A stretch of DNA of 64,000 nt from Euglena gracilis. Its lineage: Eukaryota > Euglenida > Euglenophyceae > Euglenales. The notes beneath the pieces were generated by a model that was given only the letters and a program-made list of their open reading frames with translations, had not been told where the DNA came from and made no database searches. Position numbers and translations under genes: made by a program. Below are positions 1 to 9,478 of this stretch, piece by piece. Position 1 is the first letter of the stretch. Every line of letters begins with the position of its first letter. The stretch spans positions 65,864,891 through 65,928,890 of the forward strand of contig CP154954.1 in the NCBI GenBank assembly GCA_039621445.1. The letters run 5' to 3'.

Positions 1-43
1 GACGGTTCTCCGGCTGCCCCTCCTCAGTGCCCTCTCCCCGCAG

Positions 44-120
44 CTGTGCGACGTGGACCTCGTCGACTTCGGCCACCGCCTGCTGCAAGGCCGGCCCATC
101 GAGGCGGCGTTCCCCGCCAG
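44..120 (+). CDS. Gene 1 exon A: start of HATPase domain
   Basis: The exon follows a clear acceptor (ccccgcag). It reads [20 protein letters not shown], matching exons at 25926 and 56007. It corresponds to the first strand and helix of a HATPase domain. All three copies diverge right after ttccc..cag, so the end is placed at 120; no GT follows directly. Confidence 0.75.
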
Positions 121-3078
121 GGCCGGCTTGGCCCAGACCCCGGCAGTTCTGCCGGTTTCGGCGAGCCGCCAGGATGTTCTGGGCTGAACAGGAACCCTGT
201 GGGTGGTGGGCGGGGGGGGGGGGTCGGCCACCACCCACCCCAGGTCCACTGGGGTGTCCCCCCCGCCCTCAAGTTGGGCAGGCCCCCCAGTCACGGTTGG
301 GTTGCCGTGGGAGGTTGGCTCACGTTTGGCTGGCCGGCTGCGGCCGACCGCGGCTGGCGCAGCCAGCCACGGCCAGCCAAGCTCCTTCAGCTCGGCTGAC
401 TGGTTGGAATTTGGCCGCGGCCCGCCGCTTTTCCCACCAACAGAGAGACACGTCCTTCTGTGGTTGGATCGTCTTCGGCCGCGGCCAGCCTCAACCCCGA
501 GTGGGTTTCGGGCGGTCGACCCGGTGGGCAGTCGATTCGACCGCCCATGGTTGAAAGCTCTGGCCGGAGAAAATTTTGAACTTGTTGGCGGCGGCCGGCC
601 AACTAAATGCAATCCAGCCCCCCCCCCCCAGGCCAATGGTGTCGTCCAGCGCTGGAGGAACCCATCCCTGACCGGGCCGTTGGACGTCTCCCCTATCTCC
701 CCTTCCTCCAATTCCAGGCCCTCCATCGATCAAGTTGTCTCGTTGGACCCTCTCTTGTGCGAAATCGACGGGAGGAGGCCTCATTGTTACCTCCAGCTTC
801 TATTTTTGGTGAATGCCCCGCAATGGTTTTAAAGATGGTCAGATGATGCATGGGTTGTTGGTTGACCCTCCAACCCATATATACCAGGGGGGGGGGAAAT
901 TGATATCCGCAATTTTTCCGCAATTTCCGCAATTTTCCGCAATTTCCGCAATTTTCCGCAATTTTCCGCAATTTTTCCGCAATTTCCGCAATTTTTCCGC
1001 AATTTTTCACCATTTTTTTGAAGAATTTTTTTCCCCACCACCGAAGATGGAAGATGCAATGAGTTCAAGCCATTCTTCAAATGGATCAACAGGTGTGCTA
1101 TTGTGTTTTGTTGTTCCCCCCCAGTTTACCAATTTTTCTCACAGGTGCACCACTGGTCACAGGATTGGGTGCGTCCCACCTGTGCAAAGAACATCAAGCG
1201 TGTTGATTTGTGCTCGCCTGCATCGACGTGGGTGTTGCGGTGTTCTGAACCTCATAATTGAAAATTTTCCAAGTCCCCTGAAGCAGAAATGTGTATACCG
1301 GATATCAATTTTTCCGCAATTTTTCCGCAATTTCCGCAATTTTTCCGCAATTTTCCCGCAATTTTTCCGAAGGCTTCCGATATCAATTCCCCCCCCCCTG
1401 ATATACATGCTTATATATAGTATATGCTGAACAATCTGCGGTTCCCTGATTGCTGTTATTTTCTTTGTTTTTTTGGATTGCGCAAATACACACACACACA
1501 CAAACAGCTGTTTGTGTTTATTTATCCACCCTCCAAACCCGGAAGTTAGCATTCACCTTCCCACCCCAAATGTTCACCTCCACATCATTGAATTGTCCCA
1601 GAGGCATGATGACAGCATTTTTTGCTCCCCATTTAATGTTCTGGGGTTGCCTGTGCATTTATTTATGTGCGTGGGTTTTAGACAGGAAAAACAGTCCTGT
1701 CTGAATCTGCCCACGCCTTGCTTGAGCCGAGGCCGCCCGCCACGCTGTGCTGGAGAACGCGCTCACCAACGCCCACCGCCACGGCCACCCGACCGACCCC
1801 AACCTCCGCTTCACCGCGACCCTCACCTCCCTATCCCACCACACCCCTGGCCCCCGCCCCAGGGTTCCATATAAGGAGGGTGAACAGGTTAATAGAGGGG
1901 TTGTCCCCCCCCTCCTGGACCGGAGGGGGGGTCCAGACCATATGATTGCCTAAGGTGTGTCCGACCCCCCCTCCCTGGGTGGGGTGACTGACTGGGTTTT
2001 GACCCTTGACCCCTCCCCCCCCAGGGGGGGGGAGGCCACGATTAGCCGAAAGTGGATTTTTTGGGGGGGTTTTTGACTAAAATACTTTGTTTTTGGCCAT
2101 TTTTGGCCGAGTGGCCAAAGTGACCGATCTCTCCCCCCTGGGTGATTGGTTCTTGAAAAGTGACCGACTGGTTTTTTGAAAGTGGAAAGCGGCCCCTCTC
2201 CCCCCCCCCCAAAACCTCCCTCGGGAGACAAAATCCCGGGGGGGGGGGGTCTCATATGGGGGGCGGCCGGTCTCCGCCAAAGAGCCGGTCTTTGGCTGGC
2301 CAGGGGTGGGTCTTGTATGGAGAGGGGGGGGGGGCATAGTAAGAACGTGCCAAAGGAATTTTATTGGCCCAGCCAAAAAAAACTCTCCGTTGGCCGTGTT
2401 CAGGATTCAAAGTATGGTTTGGGTGTTTCATAGGAGTTTTTTTAAAATGTAATTCCTTTTTTTGCTTTTTTTATTTTTTGCTGCTTTTTTAAAAAAAATA
2501 AAGCACGTTTTTTTTAAAAAAAAAAGCACCAAGAATGCAATGACCTCCTCAGGGGAACGCCAGTGCCGGTGGTACATGACCAATACTTGCTTCTGAGCCA
2601 TTGCTTGGCAACACGTTCAGTTGTATCATGACCACACCAGTCAATGACAACCGGTGGTCCCAGGCCACCTTGCCATCACGTTTAGGTGGACTAGGAATGA
2701 AAGATCCGCTAGGGAGGGTTAACTTTGTTGAACGGGTGAAATCAACGGCCTAAATAAACCCCCTCCACCTACAAGAAACGGGTTTCTTATAGGTGGGTTC
2801 CAAAAAATGCCCCGAGGGGTTTCTTAAAGGTGGGGGTTCCTTGTTGGTGGGTTTCAATGTCCGAAAAAAATTTGACGCGACAAAAGGCCAAAAGTGGCCA
2901 AAAAACAGTCAAAATTTTCCTTTCGGCGCTTTTGGCGCCGAAGAAAAAGGGGGGGGTTTATTATAAGTGGTTGGGTTCAAAGCTCCCCAGGGGCTTCTTA
3001 TAGGTGGGGGTTTCTTATAGGTTGGCGTCGGTCTAAAAATCCCCAAAGGGTTTCTTATAGGTGGGGGTTTCTTATACA

Positions 3079-3171
<93 letters not shown>

Positions 3172-4887
3172 TGACAAAAGTTACGGTGAACAAAAACTAC
3201 GGGAAACAAAAATTACGGGGAAAAAATTATGGGAAAATCTCGATTTTGAAAAAACTAACTTTGGGAAAATTTTGATTTTGGGGGGAAAATGGAAATTTTT
3301 TATTTCAGGAGAATGTACTGTAAACGGTTCAAAATTTTTCTCACGCAGACTTTTTCAAAAATGGATGCTTCATCAGTACCCAAGACTGTGATCAATGAGC
3401 TGGCCGAAGTTGATCGGCCTCCAAGCAATTGGACTGATGAATACGTTAAAGTGGTGACCGACTGGGCCCGTCAATTTGAAAAGAATTTTGACGCCCTCTG
3501 AAGAATGATGGGCGCCGCCAAAGAAACTGCGTGCCGCTCCTGCTGCAAAGGCCCCCCACCCCCCCCCCCCACAAAAACCACACACATGCATTTTTGGTGT
3601 CGTTTTTTGTACTTTCTCGGACTTCGGCCTCGTCAGGGGAGGGGCCGGACCCCCCCCCCCAGAACCAAAGTAGCAAGATCTTTTTCCAATGCAACCAGCC
3701 GCCTAGGCGCCCCGCACCACCCGTCCAAAGGCCCCCCTTTGGACTCTGCCACTTCGGCCAAAAAAAAATGTCAAATTTCAAAATATCTCCAAAATGAAGC
3801 CAATTCAAAGGAAATGTCCGGAGACCTAATTTGAAGCCCTTGGAACGCCCCATCTACCGGTATTTTGATTTCCCCGCAACTCCCCGCCTAGCCCGAGATA
3901 CGGCCGTTTTCGGCGCAGATGGCCGTTTTGTACACTTTTCCCTCTGTTCGACTTGGCCGTTTTCGGGGGGTGGGGGGTCAAAAAATCGATGTTTTCAAAA
4001 AAATTTTGAGCCGAAAACGAGCGTTTTCCGACCCGCCAGCGCCCCGTTTTGGGCCGCCGACCCATTGATTTTGTGTCAAAACCGGGTCAAAAAATTCGAA
4101 AAAAATCGAATTTTTTGCCCGAAACGATGTTTTTTGGCCTCCCGGACCCAGAAAAACTGTTTTTGCGCCGAAAATGAGCGTTTTTCGACCATGGAATTCA
4201 GGCAAAAAAGCTCCATGGAGTAGGCCGGTATGTATGGAGGGGTCAATGAAGGGGTGGGTGCGCGCTTATTAAGAGCTCAGCACTATTCAAAACCTGGTTA
4301 ACGCTTGGAGGGTCTTGGGGGTCGGTGAACAATGATATCGTCTGGACAAGGGGGGGGGTACCCGGAGCTCCCCCGAAAAAGGGTCAAATTTCCGAAAATT
4401 TTGGGCATTTTTGGCACTTTTTTTCCCTAAAAACTGCCCAAAATGACATTTTTTTTGGCTGATTCAGGGGGGAAATTTTTTTTTCTGTCACCTGGACCGC
4501 ACCACTGCACTGGAGGGGGGTCCCCCCACAAGCTGGACCGGAGGGGGGGTCCGCCCCTCCTACCTGCCTTTATATTGAACCCTGCCCCGCCCCCTCAATC
4601 GTCTGGCCTTCACCGTCGCCAACCGCGCCAACCCAGCCCGCCCCCCGCTAACCCCGGAGCTGGTGGCCAGAGCCATGCTGGTAGAGCGCCACCCCTGTCA
4701 AGGCTGGTGTGGTACGCGCAATTGTGCATGGGTGCGACATCCTCTCAGAGAGGATGCAGGATGCCTGACAACGGCAACAAAAGCATTTTTTTTGTGATTT
4801 GTGGTTTGCGATGCCAAATGCAAACACACACACACACACACACACACAGACAGACACAGACAGACACACACACACACACACACACAC

Positions 4888-4918
<31 letters not shown>

Positions 4919-7900
4919 CACACACACACACACACACAACGCAAACACAGAAAACGTCAATGCATTGGCAAATGAAGCGAAATATCTTTGGGGCGTTTTC
5001 TGGCATCCACCTGCCACCTGTGGGCACCTCATTGTGGAGGCTGGGGCACGGAACCAGTCGGGCCCTGCCAAACGGCCCGCCTCCTGCGCGGGGAGGCCCA
5101 GCCCCTTGGTCTCACCGTCCCCCGCCTCTCGGAGCACCTCGGCATGCAGCACGTCTGCGAAGCCGCCCACGCCCACACCCGGCCCCCCGCCACCCCTCCC
5201 CCCATTTGAGTTGGACAGTTTACTTGTGTTGCACACTTTCTCCACACCATCGACGTGACACCCTCGGAATTTCCTGGGAAGTGGGTCACCTGGGATGTGG
5301 TTGCCGATGGGTGCATTCTCCTTCCTTCCCTCCGATTTGACCCGTCGTGTGAACATTCCCCCTTCTTTTTGTCAAGATTTTACATGTTTTTTTCATCCGC
5401 TCTTTTTTCAGAGTGAATTTAAACCCCGGCCTTAAAGGGTTTTGGTCCCCTATGTGTTTGGTGGAAGCCGACTTCCCTTGCAGGTAAGCTTTACCGTTTT
5501 TTGGCAAGCCACACACAAGTACTCACACCTCACACACCTCACACCTGCATAGCAATGCACACTGCGCACACACTGGGAACGGAAGGGGGCCGTGCCGGAC
5601 ATGGACGTGCAGCTGTCCCAGGTGGGGGACACGGTGTACTTCGAGGCGTCGCTGGAGGTGGCGCTGCGGCCCTTCGTGGACCCCGTGATGTGCCCGGGGT
5701 CGAACTGCCCTCCGGCGGCAGCACCCCCAAACCTGCGGGTCATGTGCGACTGGGCTGGTTGGCCGCGCGGCGCCAATCAATCTCACCATGTCCACCAGGC
5801 CATTTGACAGCCCGGGGGCTGTGAGACGGCTGACTGAAACTGATGGCTTTTGATACACTTTTGTTTCAGTCAGGGTCACCCGCTTTTCGCCAGTTATCGC
5901 ATTTTGCTTTTTAAGATTTTCCTCTTCCTGAGTGTCTGCATTTGTCACGGTGCCCGATTTTAATCCTATGTTGGTGATTTTATCTTTCTTGTCATGTGTG
6001 CCTGCACAACTGTAGTATGTTTCTTTCCAACTTCAAAATGCTCTACACAGAGAGCATATTTTTTCCAGATTTGTGGCCGGGGCTAAGTTTCTGCTTCTGC
6101 ATTTTCTTTAAAGGTTTCTTATAGTTGAGTTGATGCCCCCCGTCAAATTTTGTGTTTGTGTGTATATTACGTATTATATGTATTTTATAAATTTATATTA
6201 TATTTGTTTTATAAGTCATGAATCAGAACGAATTTGCCCTGCCAAATAGGAATTTGCCCTGCCAAATAGGAATTTGCCCTGCCAAATAAGAATTTGCCCT
6301 GCCAAATAGGAGTGAGGGGACCCTGCAGGAGTGGGTTCCCAAAAAAGCGGGCGGGGGCGAATTCCAACGAAAATCAACTGCAATGCAGCCGATGGATAGG
6401 GTCCAATGGACACCCACCCCGTGGTGCCGCAGCGGCAGTCCGCTATTCGTGCCCCCGCATTTCAATCGTTGGGGGGGGGGGGCAGGTTGTGTTTGGGCCA
6501 TCCATTTTCCACCTGCCCGCCCCCATCGATGATTCCCCCGTGGCCCGGCGGCTGTTGGTCCACACCCTCATCCCTGGCACATCCCGCGCAGCGTGTGTGT
6601 TGCTTACCCTGTTCTTTGTTCTGTCCAACATTCCATTGCCCTGAAGGCGGACTTGGAGAATCAGCCCACGTACATGGACACAAATGCGCACAATTCGAAA
6701 ACACAAGTGCGTGAGACAGTTGCCAATGTGTCGTGCGAGCACAGAGCGTGAACTTGTTTGCTAAAGTCGTTGTTGTTCGCAAACGTTGCTTGCCATGAGT
6801 GGGCCAGCCGGGGCGTGCCAGGCGTGCAGCGCAGAGCCGATGCGGGCGGCGGTGCTGGCGTTTGGGGAGACGGTGGAGGACGTGTCGGACTTCCTGCAGC
6901 AGGCGGTGTGTGGCGCAGACATCGTCATCCTTGATCGGGGCAGTTTGTATTTCGGAATGTGTGACAGACCTGGAATTTTTAATTTGGTTAATTTTAATTT
7001 ATATAAGTTCTGAATTTGTTCTGGGTTCCTCTACACAAGCAAATTTTGCCCCTCCCCTAAATTGCTACCGTCTGGGTGTGTGTGTGTGTGTGTGTGTGTG
7101 CGTGCGTGCGCGCGCGCGTGTGTGTGTGTGTGTGTGTGTGTGTGCCCAATTATACCTTCCTCCCGGTCAAATGAAACCATCTTGGATGTTGGTTCCATGA
7201 TAGGCAGGGATGAATTGTATGTGAGGGGGACCATACAGTTCATCCAGGTGGGTCAATTTCGTTTCACCCGGGTTCCACATTCGGGGAAAGTTGGGGTTAT
7301 TGATTGGGATTGGGTTCCAGCTGGCATGCCATCGGGCTCCCATTTTTTTTTAGGAAGATGGGGAGAAGTTAGGCCCTGTTTTGGAACCAGTTATGCCAAC
7401 AATCTTCCGAAACTGGCGCCAGGCTTTTTTTTCGCCGCGCCAACCCCAACCCTAACCCTGACCCTAACCCTAACCCTAATCCTAAATTAAGCACCCATTC
7501 TCCACGAATCTGCTGGAAGTTGCCTGGAAACGGTGTTTCTCGGGCGAAACGCACAAAAAAGCCCAAAAAACTTGGGCACTGCATCTCGCATTTTTTTTGG
7601 TCCAATCGCACATTTTCTCAAACCGACCAAAAACCAGAGCGCCGGCGTTTTGAGTGCCGGCGTTTCAAGGGGGTGAGAGCGAGAGGGATCAGGGTTGGAC
7701 AAAATGCGGACGCTTTCTTGTTTTTGGCACCGGCTCTTCTGGGAATTCTAGATTCTATTTGAAACTTTTTCTGAGGTCGGAATGACGCAAAAATCCTATC
7801 CCCAGAACCTATCCCCACCAAGTGAAAAAACACCGACAAAAACACTCAAACCCCGGTACTGCCTCCCCCCATCACTGCATTCCTCACCGGTCGTTGGCGG

Positions 7901-9478
7901 CCCTGGTTCCCTCCGGGGGTTTGGGGCACTATTTTGTTTTTGCCGGCCTCGGACTTGTGTTTTGGGGCTATTGCCGGAAGGCGAGGAGCAGTTTGGCGGG
8001 GGTCCGACCGCGTCGCCAGGCGAGGTCACATGGAAGGAGGGCATGCTTTGTGCCTTTGTGAAGACCTCTGCAGGGTGAAGGTGCCAGGAAAGTGGTCCGA
8101 CGGGGAGGGAAGGGTCTGTCCGTTCAAATTGCGTCCAGAGAGGGGATCTCACACATTTCACGGGAATGATTTATTGCAGCCACGGTTTTAACACCAACCG
8201 CCCCGTGCCCCCGACCACCACCTGGAGTACGGCAACGCCAGCTTCCTCGGCACCGACCTCCTGCGGTCCCTGTTGGACCGCGGCTACCGCGGCCTCATCT
8301 GCGTCCGCTCCGCCAACGCCACGCCGCACGACGAAGCCAGATATTTTTTTTTAAAAGTTTCGTGATCTGGGGGTGGGTGGGTGGGTGGGTCCCGGCTGAG
8401 ACCCCCAGGGGGGCGGGGGTCGGGCCGAGTGGGTACCCCGCCGGAGGTGGCGTTTTCTTCTATTTTCGGCGCAAAATGCCGAAAAATTTTGACCTCGAAA
8501 TTGACCCCCGAGCCCCCCCCCCCCTGCCTGGAATGGGGTGGCCCTCCCCCTGAAAAAAACCTCTGGACGAGATGACGTTTATCGAAGCCGGAGCCCACCC
8601 GGGCCCGGGCCACACCGTGTTTGATTCGAACTGCAGTTTTCAGGTTGGAGAGGGAATGCCACGGCTGTGAACGCCAGGTTGAGTTGACCTGATGCGTGCC
8701 ATATCGAAGGCATAGTCGGTTTGCCTGCATTTGGCAGGTGGGCGGGCGGGCGGGCGGGCGGCTTTGTGATGCGACGATAGCTTCACGGTGAGCCGCACAG
8801 GAAACTCTTTCCAGGTAATAGGGCATGGAGGTGGTGAAGACCAGGTTGTGAATTCGTCTGAGTTTAGTTGTTCGCGTTTTTATTTTCAGGCCTGGATTCA
8901 TTCATGCACATATGGAGGACACAAACTCCCTTGTTTATAACCCTGGGGTTGATGGTTGAGCCCCGGGGGGGGGGGTTCATGAGTGGGGTTTTGTCGAGGC
9001 TTAATGTGTGTCCCATTTGTTTATTCTTTATTATAATTATGTTATAATTTTTTATTGTTTTTTTTACTGGCATTTGACACATGGGGAGATTTTTTTGACA
9101 TCCTTCTGTGTTCTGTTTTCCTCTTGAGGGTTATAACTTGGCATTGCTTGGGCCATGTCATCAGAGGGGTCAAACACCCATCTATAAACCCATGGGGTTT
9201 TCAATTGTGGGCAATTTGGGCACAAGTCATTGAATTGTTGTTGACAGTCTGACAAAATGAGCTCAAAACGACCCAAAATACCTCTGAACAGAACTCATCA
9301 AAAGGGGGTTTAAGTGGGCGTTATGCACATCCATGTTTCTTTTGCCTTGGGTGTTGAGGGCCCGCTCCATTGCTTCATCGGGAAGGACCTCCCACCTCCG
9401 GCGATGGTCACCTCTCTCATGGCCATTCATTCACCTAACACCCGCAAGAGCCTGCGGGGGATGGGTAGGTGGATTTAA
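44..9478 (+). CDS. Gene 1: hybrid histidine kinase, 3' part (ATPase and receiver domains), about 9 exons
   Basis: This is the downstream part of a multi-exon hybrid histidine kinase; its 5' exons lie outside the window. Exons in order are A (44), J (718), B (1727), C (4593), D (5078), E (5586), F (6522), G (6830), H (8216) and terminal I (9368, stop TAA at 9476-9478). Visible motifs are the HATPase N box ENALTNAHRHG, a G2-like LGMQH, the receiver acidic pair IDDSP, the phospho-Asp in DIVILD (codon 6933-6935) and the conserved Lys in IGKD. The family autophosphorylates a His with ATP and passes phosphate to the receiver Asp; all of these receiver residues are intact here. The identification rests on motif order and on alignment with genes 2 and 3. 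Exon ends are approximate because many donors are not GT. The ligand and downstream partner are unknown. Confidence 0.8.
718..768 (+). CDS. Gene 1 exon J: VxLDPLLCEI strand before the N box
   Basis: The exon follows attccag. It encodes DQVVSLDPLLCEI, aligned with 26160 and 56654. In HATPase folds this is the segment just before the N-box helix. The donor is unclear in this copy, where gaaatcgac replaces the gaggt seen in gene 3. Confidence 0.7.
882..1405. repeat. Inverted-repeat element built on a TCCGCAATTT satellite
   Basis: It fills the gene 1 J-B intron. The left end (TATACCAGGGG, G run, AAATTGATATC) is mirrored at the right end (GATATCAATT, C run, TGATATA). Inside are two clusters of imperfect TCCGCAATTT units (901-1010, 1310-1370). 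A related AATT-rich block lies at 16025-16260. Confidence 0.6.
1727..1859 (+). CDS. Gene 1 exon B: HATPase N box
   Basis: It encodes [16 protein letters not shown] followed by [21 protein letters not shown] is the ATP/Mg-binding N box. The reading frame stays open to 1859, where an inserted element with an 8-bp duplication begins. It continues in frame at 4593. Confidence 0.8.
3080..3166. repeat. (TA)n microsatellite
   Basis: Almost pure TA dinucleotides over about 87 bases inside the gene 1 B-C insertion. Confidence 0.95.
3361..3501 (+). CDS. Small ORF of 46 codons inside a nested insertion
   Basis: ATG 3361 to TGA 3501 encodes a 46-residue peptide starting MDASSVPKTVINELAEVDRP and containing NWTDEYVKVVTDWARQF. 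Its composition looks coding, unlike the surrounding T/A- and C/G-rich DNA. I do not recognise a family. It may be a fragment of a transposon protein or of a captured exon. Confidence 0.35.
   Translation: MDASSVPKTVINELAEVDRPPSNWTDEYVKVVTDWARQFEKNFDAL
3800..4300 (+). repeat. Dispersed element, forward copy
   Basis: It shares several long near-identical blocks, in opposite orientation, with 45995-46600: gaagcccttggaacgccc, the GCGGGGAGTTGCGGGG region, the GGCCTCCCGGACCC region, and the end TTAAGAGCTCAGCACTATTC (4268-4287). Confidence 0.65.
4593..4680 (+). CDS. Gene 1 exon C: divergent HATPase G1 region
   Basis: It encodes RLAFTVANRANPARPPLTPE then LVARAML, followed by a GT donor (gtagag). 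In canonical kinases this place has DxGxG. Here, as in the other two copies, it is [14 protein letters not shown], so the G1 box is divergent. Confidence 0.75.
4821..4941. repeat. (CA)n microsatellite, gene 1 C-D intron
   Basis: About 120 bases of CA with CAGA interruptions. The same intron of gene 2 has a 450-base (CA)n tract; gene 3 has none. Confidence 0.95.
5078..5190 (+). CDS. Gene 1 exon D: HATPase G2-like segment
   Basis: The exon reads LLRGEAQPL then [24 protein letters not shown] followed by an Ala-rich helix replaces the usual GxGLGL. It aligns with 28676 and 60162. Confidence 0.72.
5586..5747 (+). CDS. Gene 1 exon E: last ATPase strand joined to first receiver strand
   Basis: It encodes [19 protein letters not shown] and, about 16 residues later in the same frame, PPNLRVMC. 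The join from the last HATPase strand to the first receiver strand is uninterrupted here and in gene 2, but split in gene 3. Confidence 0.78.
6228..6311. repeat. Tandem repeat, four units of about 21 bases
   Basis: The unit AATTTGCCCTGCCAAATAGG is repeated four times in the gene 1 E-F intron. Confidence 0.85.
6522..6575 (+). CDS. Gene 1 exon F: receiver acidic pair
   Basis: The exon reads PIDDSPVARRLLVHTL. The two Asp codons (6528-6533) are the Mg-binding acidic pair of a response-regulator receiver. It aligns with 30283. Both ends are approximate. Confidence 0.75.
6830..6938 (+). CDS. Gene 1 exon G: receiver phospho-Asp
   Basis: The exon follows ggcgtgcag. It encodes AEPMRAAVLAFGETVEDV and, near its end, GADIVILD. 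The Asp codon at 6933-6935 is the phosphoacceptor. The frame is open upstream to 6786, but homology starts at EPMRA. Confidence 0.78.
7075..7144. repeat. (GT)n microsatellite
   Basis: GT/GC dinucleotides in the gene 1 G-H intron. Confidence 0.95.
7441..7487. repeat. Interstitial telomere-like repeat
   Basis: About seven units of CCCTAA with single-base variants (CCCTGA, CCCTAATC) in the gene 1 G-H intron. A shorter GGGTTAGGGTTAGG lies at 22903-22917. Confidence 0.75.
8216..8337 (+). CDS. Gene 1 exon H: receiver strands 4 region
   Basis: The exon encodes HHLEYG, then FLGTDLLRSLLDRGYRGLIC and VRSAN. This is the LGTDLL helix and the strand ending in the switch Ser/Thr position. It aligns with 34325. 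The 3' end runs into a T tract. Confidence 0.75.
9368..9478 (+). CDS. Gene 1 exon I: receiver Lys and C-terminus
   Basis: The exon reads HCFIGKDLPPPAMVTSLMAI, then a short tail and TAA at 9476-9478. The Lys of GKD (9383-9385) is the conserved receiver lysine. A GT (gtaggt) at 9465 could instead splice to an unseen last exon. Confidence 0.7.
   Translation, partial: HCFIGKDLPPPAMVTSLMAIHSPNTRKSLRGMGRWI

Larger units (their letters stand above)
1938..4343. mobile_element. Nested element of the TGACTGGTTTTT family (interrupted)
   Basis: The left end CATATGATTGCCTAAGG and the right end GGTGAACAATGATAT resemble the ends of the intact family members at 17442 and 27023. Internal GACTGGTTTTTTGAAAGTGG (2164-2183) is shared. 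About 2.1 kb of further sequence (roughly 2206-4310) is inserted within it. Confidence 0.45.
1860..4584. mobile_element. CAGGG-terminated element forming the gene 1 B-C intron
   Basis: The left end is CAGGGTTCCATATAAGGA (1860-1877). The right end is the inverse, TATATTGAACCCTG to 4584. The exact 8-bp direct repeat CCCCGCCC flanks it at 1852-1859 and 4585-4592. Such ends and an 8-bp duplication fit hAT-like DNA transposons. No transposase is visible. Removing it plus one duplication leaves an open, in-frame exon. It contains at least two nested insertions. Confidence 0.75.
127..9367. other. Remaining introns of gene 1
   Basis: Introns at 127-717, 5191-5585, 5748-6521, 6939-8215 and 8338-9367 contain microsatellite, the telomere-like tract and G/C runs but no other recognised gene. 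Direct GGCC-rich sequence at 300-620 is GC-biased without homology to the kinase exons. Confidence 0.5.

Noticed and set aside
7441-7487. A chromosome end
   Set aside because: The repeat is short, degenerate and inside a gene with coding exons on both sides.
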